A DNA stretch of 64,000 bases from Mansonella perstans (Eukaryota; Nematoda; Chromadorea; Rhabditida; Onchocercidae), in NCBI GenBank assembly GCA_037074765.1, contig JBAMDO010000123.1, forward strand, positions 99,816-163,815, written 5' to 3'. This document shows, one piece after another, positions 12,290 through 24,777 of this stretch. The translations under genes and the position numbers were made by a program. The first letter of the stretch is position 1; every line of letters starts with the position of its first letter. A model generated the notes under the pieces. It searched no databases. It was not told the DNA's origin and saw only the letters and a list, made by a program, of their open reading frames with translations.

Positions 12290-15200
12290 TTAGCTTTTTC
12301 TACGCTTTCTTAGTTGTTCATTGGAAGAATTGGGTTCCTGGAGTTTGCACTTCTCAGTTGTATCCATGGCAATTTCATCGTGTATACCTTCATTAGTATA
12401 TGGATCAACATCACTGATGCTACTTTCATCACCTTCTTCTTTTCTATATTTTTTGGACAGCTCCTTGAAATCGCGTAATGCCTTTAAAAAAAGAAAGTCA
12501 TCTGAAACAAATATTAACATCATGAATGTTACTGTCTAATCATACTGTCAGAGCACTTAATACAATACGAACGGTTATGCATCTGACAAAACCGTATGAA
12601 AATAGGCTCATGATGCTAGCTGCAAATCAATCATCTCAATCAAGTCAGTAGCAAAAAGTGATTTATCTAAAGCAAACCTCTTCAAGATCCCGCAAATATT
12701 GCTCTGTTTTCCCATTCTGTTGATCAGTGATTTCTTGCTCTAGTGATTCCTTACTTTCTATTTCTTTTGTCAAATTCTGCTTCTCAATAGAAACTGTGTT
12801 CAGCTGTTCCAAGATCTTTTCCATTGCCATTTCAGTTTGCCTTAAACGTTCCTGAAGCCCCTTTAGTTTTCGTTTACCTAAAAAATAACATATAAGTAAT
12901 CCTTGGATGGTTGAGAAATATTTTGTACAGGATTGTCTCCCATTAATCATCATTTTTCCTCTTGAAATAATTTAATAAAAATCAATAAATCTTAGAAAAA
13001 AAAACAATACGAAATAAATTTATACCAATGTTGCCAGTACATCCATTATTTCGATTATAATCGTCTGATTCACTCTCCGTCGATGAATAATCATGCCGCC
13101 TAATTCGCCGTCTCTTTTTCGACTAAATTTTTTCGAAATTATTAAAAATAGGAATCAAACCAAAATACTTCCGACGCATGAGGAGGATCCAGAAGTTGGG
13201 TGAATTAGGAGAGTAAAGTTATCTTTTTATCAATGAATCCCATTGTATAATGCTTATCATGAATAATATTTGAATTTTAACTGTTATTCAAATTGAAAAG
13301 AATTACGTAACTGAGGATTTATTTAATTCAAATTATTTGTACTAGCTAAGAAGTTACTTCTATTACAACTAAGATAATTATTTCTATGGCCATTCCAAGG
13401 AATCAAAGGAAGAATTGTACTATTGAAGAAGCAATTTTGTATTGCATGGATACTTACCTTAATTAGAGTATAAATAAGAAATGCAACGATGCCAACTGTA
13501 TAAATTGGAAGCATCCATGCGAACATTCCTTTGGATGTGGAAGATTGTGTAGTTATATCTGGATGACTTGCTGCCATACGCATGCCTATAGCAGAAAAAA
13601 AAAATCGATCATTAGAGATATATTTGAGAGACCTAAATCTTTCTACTAAACAATACACAATTCATTAATATATTCATCCTGATAAAGCCTTTTTTTTTTT
13701 TTTTTTTTTTTTTTATCCTGATAAATCAGGATTTAATAAGCCTACTATATAAGGCTCTAAAACTAAATAAATAATAGTAAAAGCAGCTATGAAATATACC
13801 TGGATGTACATCAGGACGAGTTCGTGGCGAATTCATTGCCGGATGAATTGGTGGTCGATTTGTGACAGTTTTTCGTGCAGGTGGAGCCCGGAAAAATGAA
13901 GATATCAGGGGATGAAGCATACTCGGATAAAGCATTGCAAAACACATAATTATTACCGCGATAATAACTCCAAGCTTCCATCCTGAAAGTGGTGACTCTT
14001 CTTCCGAATAAGTTCGCCGTCGCCTGAAAATATACCACACTTAATTTTATTTTAAGAGGCTATAGCCCACTATAGGCAATTAATTAATTCATCATTCTTC
14101 TTTCAAGCTGATCCATGTGATGAATTTTGATGAATTTTAATTAACCCTATATCTTCTCTCAAGTAATCCCATAATCCGATCGATACTATGATGCGCATAC
14201 GCAGTTTTTTCCATTTCCATATACCTTTGATCATACTTATATTTATTGCAGGATAATTTCACGGCTATATAGCTCATAACAACTTTTCAATATTTTATAT
14301 TCTCTCATTCTCGAATGCACAACATTTCCGAATATTGAAAATGTTTTTTAAAAAATTGCCACCAACAATCAGAATGGAATGAATGAAATATAAAAAATTT
14401 GCAAAACTTCTTTTTGTCCTAATATCAATTAAAAAATGAGCAAAACAGGATGACTTTTCTCTCGAAGTTGTTGGATGACAAATAAAATATGAAATTTTAG
14501 CCTTGACAAATAACTGTTTCGGAGATGACGAAAAATTCAATTTATATAGCTCAAACTTGTTTAGTCAGTCAACTGACAAAAAAATATCAGTTCCTAATTT
14601 AATGAATTCAATTTTTATAAAGCTTCGTTGTGATTCGTTCTAACAATCGGATCAGCAGTACCAATCTTTGATAATAAATACATTTTGATGTGAAATCTTA
14701 AGTTTACATTCTTTATCATTAATTTTAGACCAATCAAAAGTGTTCCAGTAAATATAGCTACTTTCTAAAAACATTAAAAATTTCCATTAGTAACCCTTTC
14801 TTATCATACCTACATTAAATTACTGAATATCATACTGTTTATATGCTATGGAAAATTACAAAACATAGGACAGTGATATTAAACATCCAAACAATTCTCC
14901 TATAATTCAGATTTTGTTGTAAAGAATGCAAGCTTAAGCATATTTACATCAAAACTTGTATTATGAACTAGTTGATATTTGTATTAGCTTTACATAGAAA
15001 TGAACTGATACGGTAAGCTATACCCACATATCCATTAATGAAGAAGGTTAAAAGTCAAAATGTCAAAATATCAATTTTTTTGCAAACGATTAAGTCACGT
15101 AAATATCAATTAAGTCAATTTAGTCATTTAGTCACGTAAATATCCAAACGAAATTCTTTTTTTTTTTTTCTTCATTAAAGTGAAACTAATAAAATTTCAC

Positions 15201-15652
15201 TTAGTAATAATATAAATGAAATTTGTGAATTAAAATCATTTCCTTGCTTACAATTATTTCATTTTATCATTGCAAATAATTACACTCATTTTAATTGTTT
15301 TAAAAAAAGATTCATTTCATATGATATTATTTCATAACTTTTTAATTATTAATATAAAAAAAAAAAAAAAAAAAAAAAAGAAAAGGAAATTTCATAATTA
15401 TAACTTCAGAATTTTTCATAATTGATAATTATAAGTTTAATTTTTTGAAAAGAAAATTTTATAATTATAATTTCAATTTTTTTTTTAAAAAAAAAATGAA
15501 AAAAAATGAAACGTATAGAATGAAAAGAAAAAAAAAATGAAAGAATTAAAATTAAAAAAAAAAAAAAATTTTATAAAATTTCACAAATGAATTAAAATAT
15601 AATAATAATAAACAACAAACCTGCCACAATGGAACGATGCTTTCGTTGACAT
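12290..15652 (-). CDS. ric-3: RIC-3, chaperone for nicotinic acetylcholine receptor assembly
   Basis: ER-membrane chaperone that promotes folding, assembly and surface delivery of nicotinic acetylcholine receptors (established for C. elegans RIC-3). Minus-strand exons: 15652-15621, 14023-13800, 13585-13458, 13122-13026, 12877-12678, 12481-12290; phases agree and give 290 aa. The 32-nt first exon is placed by its start and an AG|G junction that rebuilds an RRRR stretch before TYSEEES. Visible features: acidic/basic N-terminus, TM1 at about 28-47 (GWKLGVIIAV...FAMLYP), proline-rich RPPIHPAM and RPDVHPG linker, TM2 at about 106-126 (MFAWMLPIYTVG), basic then Ser/Asp-rich stretch, and a coiled coil at about 161-225 beginning KGLQERLRQTE. 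It ends in a basic tail. Shorter than the roughly 380-residue C. elegans protein, with the difference after the coiled coil. The last acceptor (before ALRDFKEL) was chosen for phase and its T-rich tract. Confidence 0.93.
13690..13714 (+). repeat. 25-nt poly-T tract with flanking 11-bp direct repeat
   Basis: Lies in the ric-3 intron between exons 2 and 3. ATCCTGATAAA occurs at 13676-13686 and again at 13715-13725, directly either side of GCC plus the T run. On the minus strand this reads as a poly(A) tract between short direct repeats, the layout left by a LINE-driven insertion. Confidence 0.6.
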
Positions 15653-16283
15653 TCAATGGCTATTTGTGGCTAACATATAAAACAATCAAAGCAAAATAAA
15701 GCACTCTTTCTTAGCTCTTTCTTTTTACAACAACAACATATATCTTTCTATTCGCTTAGACCAATCGTTTGTCGACACAAATTCAATACTATCGAATTTC
15801 TTTCTATTTACCTAACACACTATTCTTTCTTTCTCTTTCCCTATTTCAATTCCTTATACTATTTTTCTTCACTTTGCTTCTTTTCCTTTTTGTTTTTTTT
15901 TTTTTTCGATAAATTTTTTAAAGAAATTTCAAAAATTGATAATAGTTCTCGTAAATTGCATTGAAGATCTATCTAGCACAAAGATATAGATGTTTCGTTA
16001 ACTCGTAAAATTGCAATGATCTAAATGGAGGTTAATCTGTAAGTTGGAATGATCTGTTAGATGGAGTGATCTATTTTCAGTAATCCAATTCATAGATGTT
16101 TGTGAACAATAAAATTCTTGAAATGTTCAATTACAACTTCTCTTCTTTCTTAAAGCTTTATGCTATACTGCAATATTGTTGATGTCTGTATTGTTAGCAA
16201 AATTTTCAGGATGTATTTTTATGATCTAATAAATAAGCGTTCCTCAAATAAAACATAAATTTGAAACAATAAACGAATAATAA

Positions 16284-16318
16284 TAGGTTAACCGGATTTT
16301 ATATCTGGTTAACCTATA
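16284..16318. repeat. Inverted repeat (TAGGTTAACCgGAT / ATCtGGTTAACCTA)
   Basis: Two 14-nt arms can pair with a single G-T mismatch around a short TA-rich loop. It could be a degraded MITE end, a cruciform or a small hairpin RNA; there is no further support for any of these. Confidence 0.5.
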
Positions 16319-16474
16319 ATTAGGATTTATAAATTGGACACAAAACCGTTTTTTTTTTTTTTTATGAAAGACAAAAAGCACATTATGATAATAGTTTTTC
16401 ATCAACAGGGTACTTATTTCCAACAAATTATTGGCTGCTAACTATCTGATGAGAAACGGTATAAGCTTCCGTTT

Positions 16475-16505
<31 letters not shown>

Positions 16506-17829
16506 AAAGCAAAACCACATGCTCTGATTAGTTATCATTTTGAGATCACTCATTACACAAATGTTTTCGTTATCTTGTTGAAATCCTGTTGCTCCGAAAA
16601 CAAATATTGTGCTCTCAACATTTTTATCCTAATTCCCATTTCATTTTTTATGCTTTTTACATTTCCCTTAAAATGAAAACTAATTTTAGGAGTAATTGAC
16701 AACTAATGTATACTGATTGTTTTTGACATCTTTCATAGCTTAACTTTTCAGGAACATTAGCATCCTAATGCTTAAATACCTTTTCCAGTTGTTTGCAATA
16801 TTATCTTCAAATATCAGTTAGTTGAAATTATGGCTATTTGTTATGGATAATTATCAATGTTATGTTTAGTGAATTTTTGCCTGGTCCTCTCATAGCTCGA
16901 TTCAAAAAACTATCCTTACTAATAAAAATTTCAAATTTTTTCTCTGAGGAAATGAAAATTTAATCAAATATTTTATGACATAAATCGTGTTGCTGCTATA
17001 GGATAGAATGAGGTAAATTATTTGGACGAATTAGATAAGCAAAAACTTCGTTATAAGCTCGAAAATTTTTTTTATATGGAAATTTCGTTCCAATTCAGAA
17101 TCCGATTCAGAATGTATGTACAATCTTTTTCAAGATAATTTATTGCTATTCAATGCTTAAACATTTCTTTCAATTGGCCATTCAATTGATCACTTTTATA
17201 AAGGTGACATGATGCGTTGAATTTTAAATACTTCTCATGAAATTCAGATTATTTCAAATTGGCTATAATTTCATTTTTTTTCCCCTCCCTAAATATTCTT
17301 ACTATGTGACATAAATAGTATCAAAGTTTAGTTTATTAATGACATCTGATTCTAGGCTATCATTGTTGTTGTACAGTTTGTTGTAGCGCCCCTTATCTAG
17401 ATATTCTTAACCCTGACTTTTCAATATATTTATATCATCCATCATCTATCATACAAGCAATATAACCTCGATTGAATTGATTAATTTGATGTGAGACAAA
17501 ACTTAAATTAGCCTAATTCCATTCTTGTATTTTCGTTTCATATTTTGGGTAGTCTTTGTTAATTCAGGTAATTAAGCCTTGGTAATTAAGCACACAAATA
17601 AACAATTAATGATTATGTTATTACAATGCAGAGAAGCAGTAGATTTCCAGAATAAATATAAGCCCAATTCTAACTTTTAGCAATAATTTATGTATCAATG
17701 ATCTAGAATACTGGTGGAAACTTCCTTCACTATCTCGACGAAAAGCCGAAACAAACTAGGCACCACCTCAGCTTCACCATCCTTTTAACTGCAGCACAGC
17801 ACGAAATTCGTCTTTTGTAAGGCGTCCAT

Positions 17830-17872
17830 GCGTATTTCACGGACACTTTTAAAAGTGCGCGTATTTCACGGA
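17830..17872. repeat. Palindrome flanked by 14-nt direct repeats upstream of cds-1
   Basis: GCGTATT-TCACGGA at 17830-17843 is repeated exactly at 17859-17872. Between them is CACTTTTAAAAGTG, a perfect 14-nt palindrome (17844-17857). It sits about 130 nt before the cds-1 start. A dimeric transcription-factor site is possible but unproven. Confidence 0.55.
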
Positions 17873-17997
17873 TAATTTTTCAATTTGTTAAATTCTCTTC
17901 TAACATTTAGTTGCTCACTTTCACCAGTTAATTAATTTGTTGATTATCGTCATAGTAAGTTAGCAGTAATTGAGTTCTTTAAAGCTCATTATTTTTC

Positions 17998-17999
17998 AG
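17998..17999 (+). promoter_or_regulatory. Splice or trans-splice acceptor directly abutting the cds-1 ATG
   Basis: The sequence TTTTTCAG lies immediately before ATG at 18000. In nematodes such an acceptor at the first exon is typical of spliced-leader trans-splicing; a cis intron from an unseen 5' UTR exon is the alternative. Confidence 0.45.
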
Positions 18000-20900
18000 A
18001 TGGACAGTACGCAGGAGGAATCCGTACGTCGACGAAGAATGGGATCAGAAGATGGTAGAAATCATTCTGGTTGTGGCGATGCATCATTGTTTGTTCAGCA
18101 GAGAACGGATGTACGGGCAGTATCGGATGAAAGTGATGCAGATGTTCTCATTGATGGCGAAAGGTAACAGATGTGTAGCCGTATATGACGACTTTACTTT
18201 CAAATACTACGTGCTATGTTTGAAATCTTTATTTAGAAATCTTCGCTGTGCAGACAATCGCTATCAGTACTACGCCAATATTTACTACTTACAGTGCGTA
18301 GTTCTCCTGAAAGAAGTTCGTGATGTCAGCCGTATTATTCCTTTAGTAATTTCAAGAATTATTTGTTTGTTGAAAATCTCAATTTTAATTCATCTATTTG
18401 CAGCATTAAAACTACAGAAACGTAAGTTTTTTTTTTGTCAAGTTGATGCGGTGTTGACGTTGTGCTTCATTAACTGATTTGTTGTGCTTTGTGAAGTTGC
18501 ATTTGCTTCATTTGAATTTAAAAAAAAAAATGCAATCCTTTATAGAATATCACAGCTGACGAAAGATTTGCCGCAAGGTTCCGATCATTTGGGGAAATTT
18601 ATTGATCCTGTTCTTTCACCTTTACCACCAAGGTATATTTTTTAATAGGTTAGCTAACTTTCAGATTGTTTTATTTTTCCACAAAAAGGTAAGGCTATCC
18701 GTTTTGCAATCGTAGTAACTTTGAAGGTTGTCATGTAAGACTTTGTTTGATTACAGCTTTGCCCACCATTGGGAAGTTTATTTGCTGAATGACCAAGTAA
18801 TTGAAGGAAATGTAATGTTTTACTGTCTACTTTCAGATGGCGAAACTGGATTGTGCGCGGCTTTTTTTCAATCATTATGGTTTCATTGTTCTCTGTAATC
18901 ATCAAAATGGGAGCTACATGGCTTATGGCTTTGGTGAGATTTACTTTTAACAAACTTTAAAAAATGCATTAATTTTTTTTTTTTTTAAAAGGTGCTTTTT
19001 TGGAAACTTATTGGATTATGATTTAGGTATTTGTCATACAATTTTGGTGCTTTCATGAAATCATTACCATTGGTTTGGCAGTTTATCGTCTCTATTCATT
19101 ACCATGGTTTCGCGCACTTTCGTGGTATTTTTTGCTATCATCGAACTACTTTTTCTTTGGTGAAAGCTTAATCGACTACTGGGGTATTTTACTGAGAAAA
19201 GACGTACGTATTTTTAAATTTTTTCTTTCCTAGCAGAAATTTTCCAGGAAAATCTTCCACAACTTTTCAGATTTATTCTTTACAAGACTTTGCTTTTTAA
19301 TTTCATTCCGTTGCTTTCATTGTCAGGGCTGAATTTGTGACTTGAATTCTACTAATTTTAGTTACACATTCTTTATCGTTCAAATCTCTGTCTCGGTTGT
19401 AAATAAATCATTATCAATGTACTCCGTGGAAACACGCGTAGTTTCTTGTCCGTGCTGGTTTTTTTTTTCTACCCTTAACTCCGGAAATTATCTTTTCTTC
19501 AATGTTTGCTGCAGTATACTCAATTTTCAGCAATTTTTACATTTCTTGGTTGCACATCATCGTCTGATCAGCTTCGCCCTATACTGCATAGGTTTTGTAT
19601 GGTTTGTATTATCACTGCGAAAAGGTTACTATTTGCGGCAGTTTTCGCTAGTAAGTTTTAATCATATTGTTCTTAAATGGTAGGAGGAGGTTCGAGAATT
19701 TAAACTGTTGAAAATCAAGGCAAAGCTGATGATTACATGGAGACTTCAGTCGGGCATTTTGAATACTGTTATGGGTAGATGGAAAAGATCAGGTGATCCG
19801 AATCGCCACGTCGAACTATAGTGAAATAAGTGAAGCCTTTTATGGGTGACATCCTAAGCTTTCCTTGCACGGCAGTGCTCGACATGCAATTACTTCCATT
19901 TCTCTAATTGATTGATTTTAATTTTCTTTCCAACTTTTTCTAAATTAGCGAAGTTGCTTGATTTTCCTTCAAACCTATGAATTGTCCGAGTTATTCCGGA
20001 TTAAGTGATTTTGTATTACTCGAGAGGTCTTTTTAGTTCGCTTGGTCGCATGTGACACTGTTATTGATTGTTTCACAATCGTTCCTTATCATCCAGAATA
20101 TTTTTCAAGGACTTATATGGTTGGTTTTTCGTTTTGTAGTTTTGTAGATTATTGTTTTTTGCATTTATAGACTCAGTTATAGTTTAAGAAATGCTCATGA
20201 AACCATTTCAGGTTTCTCGTTCCGGTTTCGATGGTAATTTGCTGTGATGTTATGTCTTACGTTTTCGGTTTCTTCTTTGGAAAGACACCTCTAATAAAGT
20301 TGTCTCCGAAAAAAACATGGGAGGGCTTCATTGGCGGTGGTATCAGCACTGTTATATTCGGCTTAATTGTAAGTGACATAAAACGGCGTAAGACTGATGG
20401 AGAGTTTTGAGGTTATTCCTCAGACCGTTAGTGAAATCGTTTAGTGTAGTTCATCTCCCAATGTTAGTGTGACTGCAAACCGGATAATTCTGGTCAGGTT
20501 TCGTCATTTATTTTTTAATATTGGGAGATATACGAACCACTCAAATGATATGATATTCTGTCAGTGTTATTGCTTCAAATCAAAATTAGTCTTATTTTGA
20601 ATTTTTTGATTTATATTTGGAAAATTATCAGTAGCAGAAAAAAAACAAAACAACTATTAGAACCCTATTTATACACATTTACTATATTTCAGCTTTCATA
20701 TTTTCTTCTTCATCATCCGTTTTTTGTTTGTCCATTGGAAGATTATACAGTGGAAAATTACAATTGTACCGTTCCACCGTCATTTGTTTTAAGGTTTGCT
20801 GTAGGCTTTGAATAGCACAAATTATATTCATACATTCATTACTTTGGATAGTATAAATAATCATTTGAAATATTTTTTTTTAGGGAATTCAATATCGGAC

Positions 20901-21544
20901 GACCACTTTCCATCATCTTACGATTGATGCAAAAACCTCCAACACTTCAAGTCTATCCTTTTTTACTTCATGCAGTTGTAATGGGCCTATTTGCTTCCAT
21001 ATTAGGTCCATTTGGTGGATTCTTCGCTAGTGGATTCAAGCGTGCTTTCAAAATTAAGGCATTTCTTTTTAAAAATTCTAGATATATTTAATTTTGTTAT
21101 TTTATGTTATATATATTTTATGATAAAGTTAATGTTCTGCAGGATTTTGGCGATGTCATTCCTGGACATGGTGGTTTGATGGATCGCTTTGACTGTCAAC
21201 TTCTTATGGGAACGTTTGTGAATGTTTATATCCACACCTTTATCAAGTTAGTTTTCTTATAAGTTAAATTATTTTTTATCCATTAAAAAAGTTGGAAGAA
21301 AGCTTGTGTAAATTCTTGCAATGTGTTTGGTTAATTTTCCTCTATGATTTTAGAAGAAAGTAAGATTTTCAAGTTTTGTTAATGAAGGTGCCGTGCTGGT
21401 TATGTTTTTTTTTTTTTTCTTTTCAGAGTCCCCAATCCGTCAAAGCTTTTGCAACAAATTTTTTGGCTGCCAGTGGATGAACAACTTTATATATTTCAGT
21501 CTTTGCGTGAACATCTACTTTATGAAGGATTGCTTGATGCCTGA
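18000..21544 (+). CDS. cds-1: CDP-diacylglycerol synthase (phosphatidate cytidylyltransferase)
   Basis: Makes CDP-diacylglycerol from phosphatidic acid and CTP in the ER membrane, the precursor of phosphatidylinositol and cardiolipin. Exons: 18000-18163, 18546-18632, 18837-18933, 19027-19203, 19531-19650, 20037-20119, 20212-20368, 20693-20793, 20884-21058, 21143-21246, 21427-21544; phases agree and give 460 aa, the usual family length. A hydrophilic N-terminus of about 80 residues is followed by many TM helices, with the family block [19 protein letters not shown]. The CDS signature (S-x-x-KR ... KD ... P-G-H-G-G-x-x-D-R-x-D) is present and spans the exon 9/10 junction. That junction is a GC-AG intron (AAG|GCATTT at 21059). 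It ends LLYEGLLDA. Downstream AATAAA at 22092 and 22254. Confidence 0.95.
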
Positions 21545-24500
21545 TTTGAGGTCCATATTAAAAATGGATTTGTTCTTTTTTTTATATCGTGTATGTTGGA
21601 AAATGAAATGCCAATAATATTGCAGTATGACAGGAAATTTGTGATTCAGATGCAAATAGTTTTGGAACATTTTCGAAGTATGTTTTTCTTTGACATCTCA
21701 AATATTGGAAATGACTTTGAATGATAATATCGGACGATCCGTAAAGCAGGAGTACTTTTTAAAAACTTGTATTATCAGAACAATTACTCAATTGTTATTT
21801 TATGTTTGCTTATTTGTGGCTCTGTATTCTATTTGTATTTTGCATATGTTAAGGAGCAATGCAATAATATGTAATGTATTGTTGAATAGATGTATCGCCT
21901 GACGATAAGTTAATATTAGTATTTTGTCGCACTTTTTTTCTCTGCAGATAACTGTTATTGCCATATCGTTCGTTCTAAAATACTACTTTTTCGGAAACTT
22001 TTCGAAAGGTTAGATCTAAGTCATTTCTATCTTATTGCAAAAGGTACTATGGGCCTGTCAACTTCCTCGAATTGCATTTGAACGGTCATCGAATAAATGA
22101 TATTGGCAGTCCTTTTCATTTTTCGCTGTATTAAAAAAGAGATTAGCAAGGGAAATGTATATATATATATATAAATATCATTCTGATATAAATTTATCAT
22201 TCAGATATAGTTATATGTCTTCGTTGTGCTTTGTTACGTTTTGTTGGTGATCGAATAAAAATAACTCATTTTTAATTGTTTTTTCCAATTTTTATTTAAT
22301 TGGATTAATATGGCTTACACTCGTATTGTGTAGTTTTATATAATTAAAGTTTTGTTGATATTTAAAAGTGTTTGTTTATTGTCACTTCAATTAACATGGG
22401 TTCCCATATATTGTTGTTGTTTTTGGTAGTGTAAACTTGACGATGTCCCAATAATTTTCAGAAGTCAAATAATTGAGTGGGAAACTATTTTCATGCAAAG
22501 AAAGTTTTTTTTTCTGGAACAAAAAGTTTTCTTTTGGGATCCGTTTGAGTTGTATTAATTTGGTACCAATTCACTTCATGTTTAAGTCTTCTGGTCTCAT
22601 GATACATAGCATTTGCTTGTTTATTTTTAATATCCTTACAATATCTTTTCGTGTCATATTTTGTCGGTAATAAATTTAATGAATTTTTAATTTTTATGCG
22701 TTTACAAAATGGATTAATACAAAGTTTTCAATGGTAACAAATTAAAAGGCTAACAACGGATTGAAGCATGTAAAGATTTATTCTTTTTGTAATGTTGCGC
22801 TATTTTAGTCATGAAAAAGATGAACTTAGACGAAATAAAATAAAATGAAGTAGATAGAAATTGACTGATTTGATTCAAGTTGTTTTCCCTAAAGTAAGAT
22901 CAAAACAGTGCTCTTAAGTCACCTATTACATTATATTTGTGTATATTTTTAGATCTTGTCTATGTGATATTGTGTTGTTAATCAATCTAATTCTATGGTT
23001 GGAATTTTTTTTTTTTTTTAGAATAATTTTTGTCATTTCTATTGATACAATGAATTTGTTAAAACATATTATTAAGTTTGTTTAAAATCCCGCATATCAT
23101 AATTTCAACTCTTCATTGAAGATTTGAATTAATCATAATATCGATAATACAATATTTTTAGTTCGACTAACAAGTTATAGGTGTTTACAATATATAATAA
23201 TGTTTTCAATATATTAAAAGACACATAGGTTGTACTTCTTAAATATATTACTAGAAGGTGATGTGTTGACATAAGGATTGCATGTTTACTTTTACTGCTG
23301 TTATATCTCCAATGACCAAGTGTTTTCTTATTTATGAAATGAAATTTATGTTGTTAACCGTGTTTTTTTCTTTTTTTCTAAATTATATTTTAATAGGCTA
23401 ATTTTTTGGCAATTATTGCTTTTGATAAAATATATTTTTTTGTTCTTTTCCCATAAAATAACATTTTCAGGTTTTATTTTTCACCTAATTCAATGTTATT
23501 TTTTTTAACAGTATGCACGTCATCTTCTCTAAGAAGAAAATTTATCTTTTATTTCATTTTCTTTAAAAATTTTACTTTGAATAACACTCACCAAAATGAA
23601 TCGTCTTAATCGTGTATCGTTAAGAGCAGTGCTCTCTCTTTCTCTCTCTCTCTCTCGCTCTATTTACCTCCCTTTCTTTCTATTTTTTTCTCTTTCTCCC
23701 TCAATTTTGAAGTGGATACAATCAATAATATATTGAATGAAAAGATTTTCAATACATAAAAGGTAAATAATACAATTAACAAAATTATGAATAATAATGT
23801 AAATTTAAATTAACAAAATTCTTAAAAAAATTTCACACTTTAATTTAGCATATTGCAAGAAGGCAGTATGGAACATTTTTCTTTTTTTTCAATTATTTTA
23901 CTATGAATTTTTTAATTTCTAATCATTATAAGTTTTTTATTCCTATATTGTTATCAATCGTTTGATTGATTTTTTTTAAATTTTGATTTGCTTTTTTTTT
24001 AGAATCTTTTTTCAAATCAAATTTATCGTTTATGTTGCAAAATTAGTCTGATAATTAATTGATTAGCATTTCTTCATGTGTGATTTATTTCAACAATTTG
24101 AGAGCGAGCGTAACTTTTGGTACAAAGAATAAAGTCCAAAGGCAAAAGAATTACAGAATTTGTATCTTTCTGTAAAAAAATTTTCTGTTTTCTGCTTTTT
24201 TCCTTTTTTTTTTTCAATGGTTTCCGCAAATTATGTAAATTATGTAAAGATTGTTAAGTTGTTTGGAAACAGCTCATGAGTTATGTTTAAATAGCTCATG
24301 AGTTATATTTCTTTGATGAAATGTTCCAATTCTTCTGTTTAATTATGATTACTTTAACGATTAATCGTAATTAATTGTACTGTTTGAAAAACATTTCAAT
24401 TTTCGAAATTACAATTATTATGATTTTTTATCTGCAAAGGAAATTTAAGAATTTTTGGGATGAAGAATGAATTAAACATATATGTCAATTTACAACGAAT

Positions 24501-24777
24501 GATTGAAATTTTTAAATGAGAAATATTTCTAAACTAAGGTTCAATTTTATCGAATTATAAATTTACAATTAATTATAACTGTATGACAGCTGTCTGATCG
24601 TAGATTATCATCACTTCTTGTCGACGATAATTGCAAAAGATTGAACCTGTATTACTATGTTTACAAGCAATGGATTTCTATCAAAATTTTATGATTATTT
24701 CGGATTATAATTGTAATAAAATTTGAATTTAGAATTATAAAATTTTATTCTTTAGATTTTTCATCGAAGAACACACT
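21545..24777. other. Intergenic region cds-1 / dif-1
   Basis: AT-rich with no convincing exon. It contains the cds-1 3' UTR with AATAAA at 22092 and 22254, a (TA)n microsatellite at about 22157-22173, a (CT)n tract at about 23632-23660, and presumably the dif-1 promoter. Short open frames at 21690-21902 and 22473-22670 have no recognisable content. Confidence 0.55.
24754..24755 (+). promoter_or_regulatory. Candidate trans-splice acceptor for dif-1
   Basis: ATTCTTTAG ends 22 nt before the dif-1 ATG after a T-rich tract. A spliced leader could be added here, but no transcript evidence is available from sequence alone. Confidence 0.35.

Larger units (their letters stand above)
15653..17999. other. 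Divergent intergenic region, ric-3 / cds-1
   Basis: Contains the presumed promoters of ric-3 (leftward) and cds-1 (rightward). It is very AT-rich with several T runs (near 15896, 16350 and 16472-16504). It holds an inverted repeat at about 16284-16318 and a palindrome between direct repeats at 17830-17872. No convincing exon was seen; short open frames around 16244-16676 run through homopolymers. Confidence 0.55.

Noticed and set aside
18052..18477. 141-codon plus-strand frame
   Set aside because: Out-of-frame overlap with cds-1 exon 1 running into its intron; the real frame starts at 18000 and splices at 18163.
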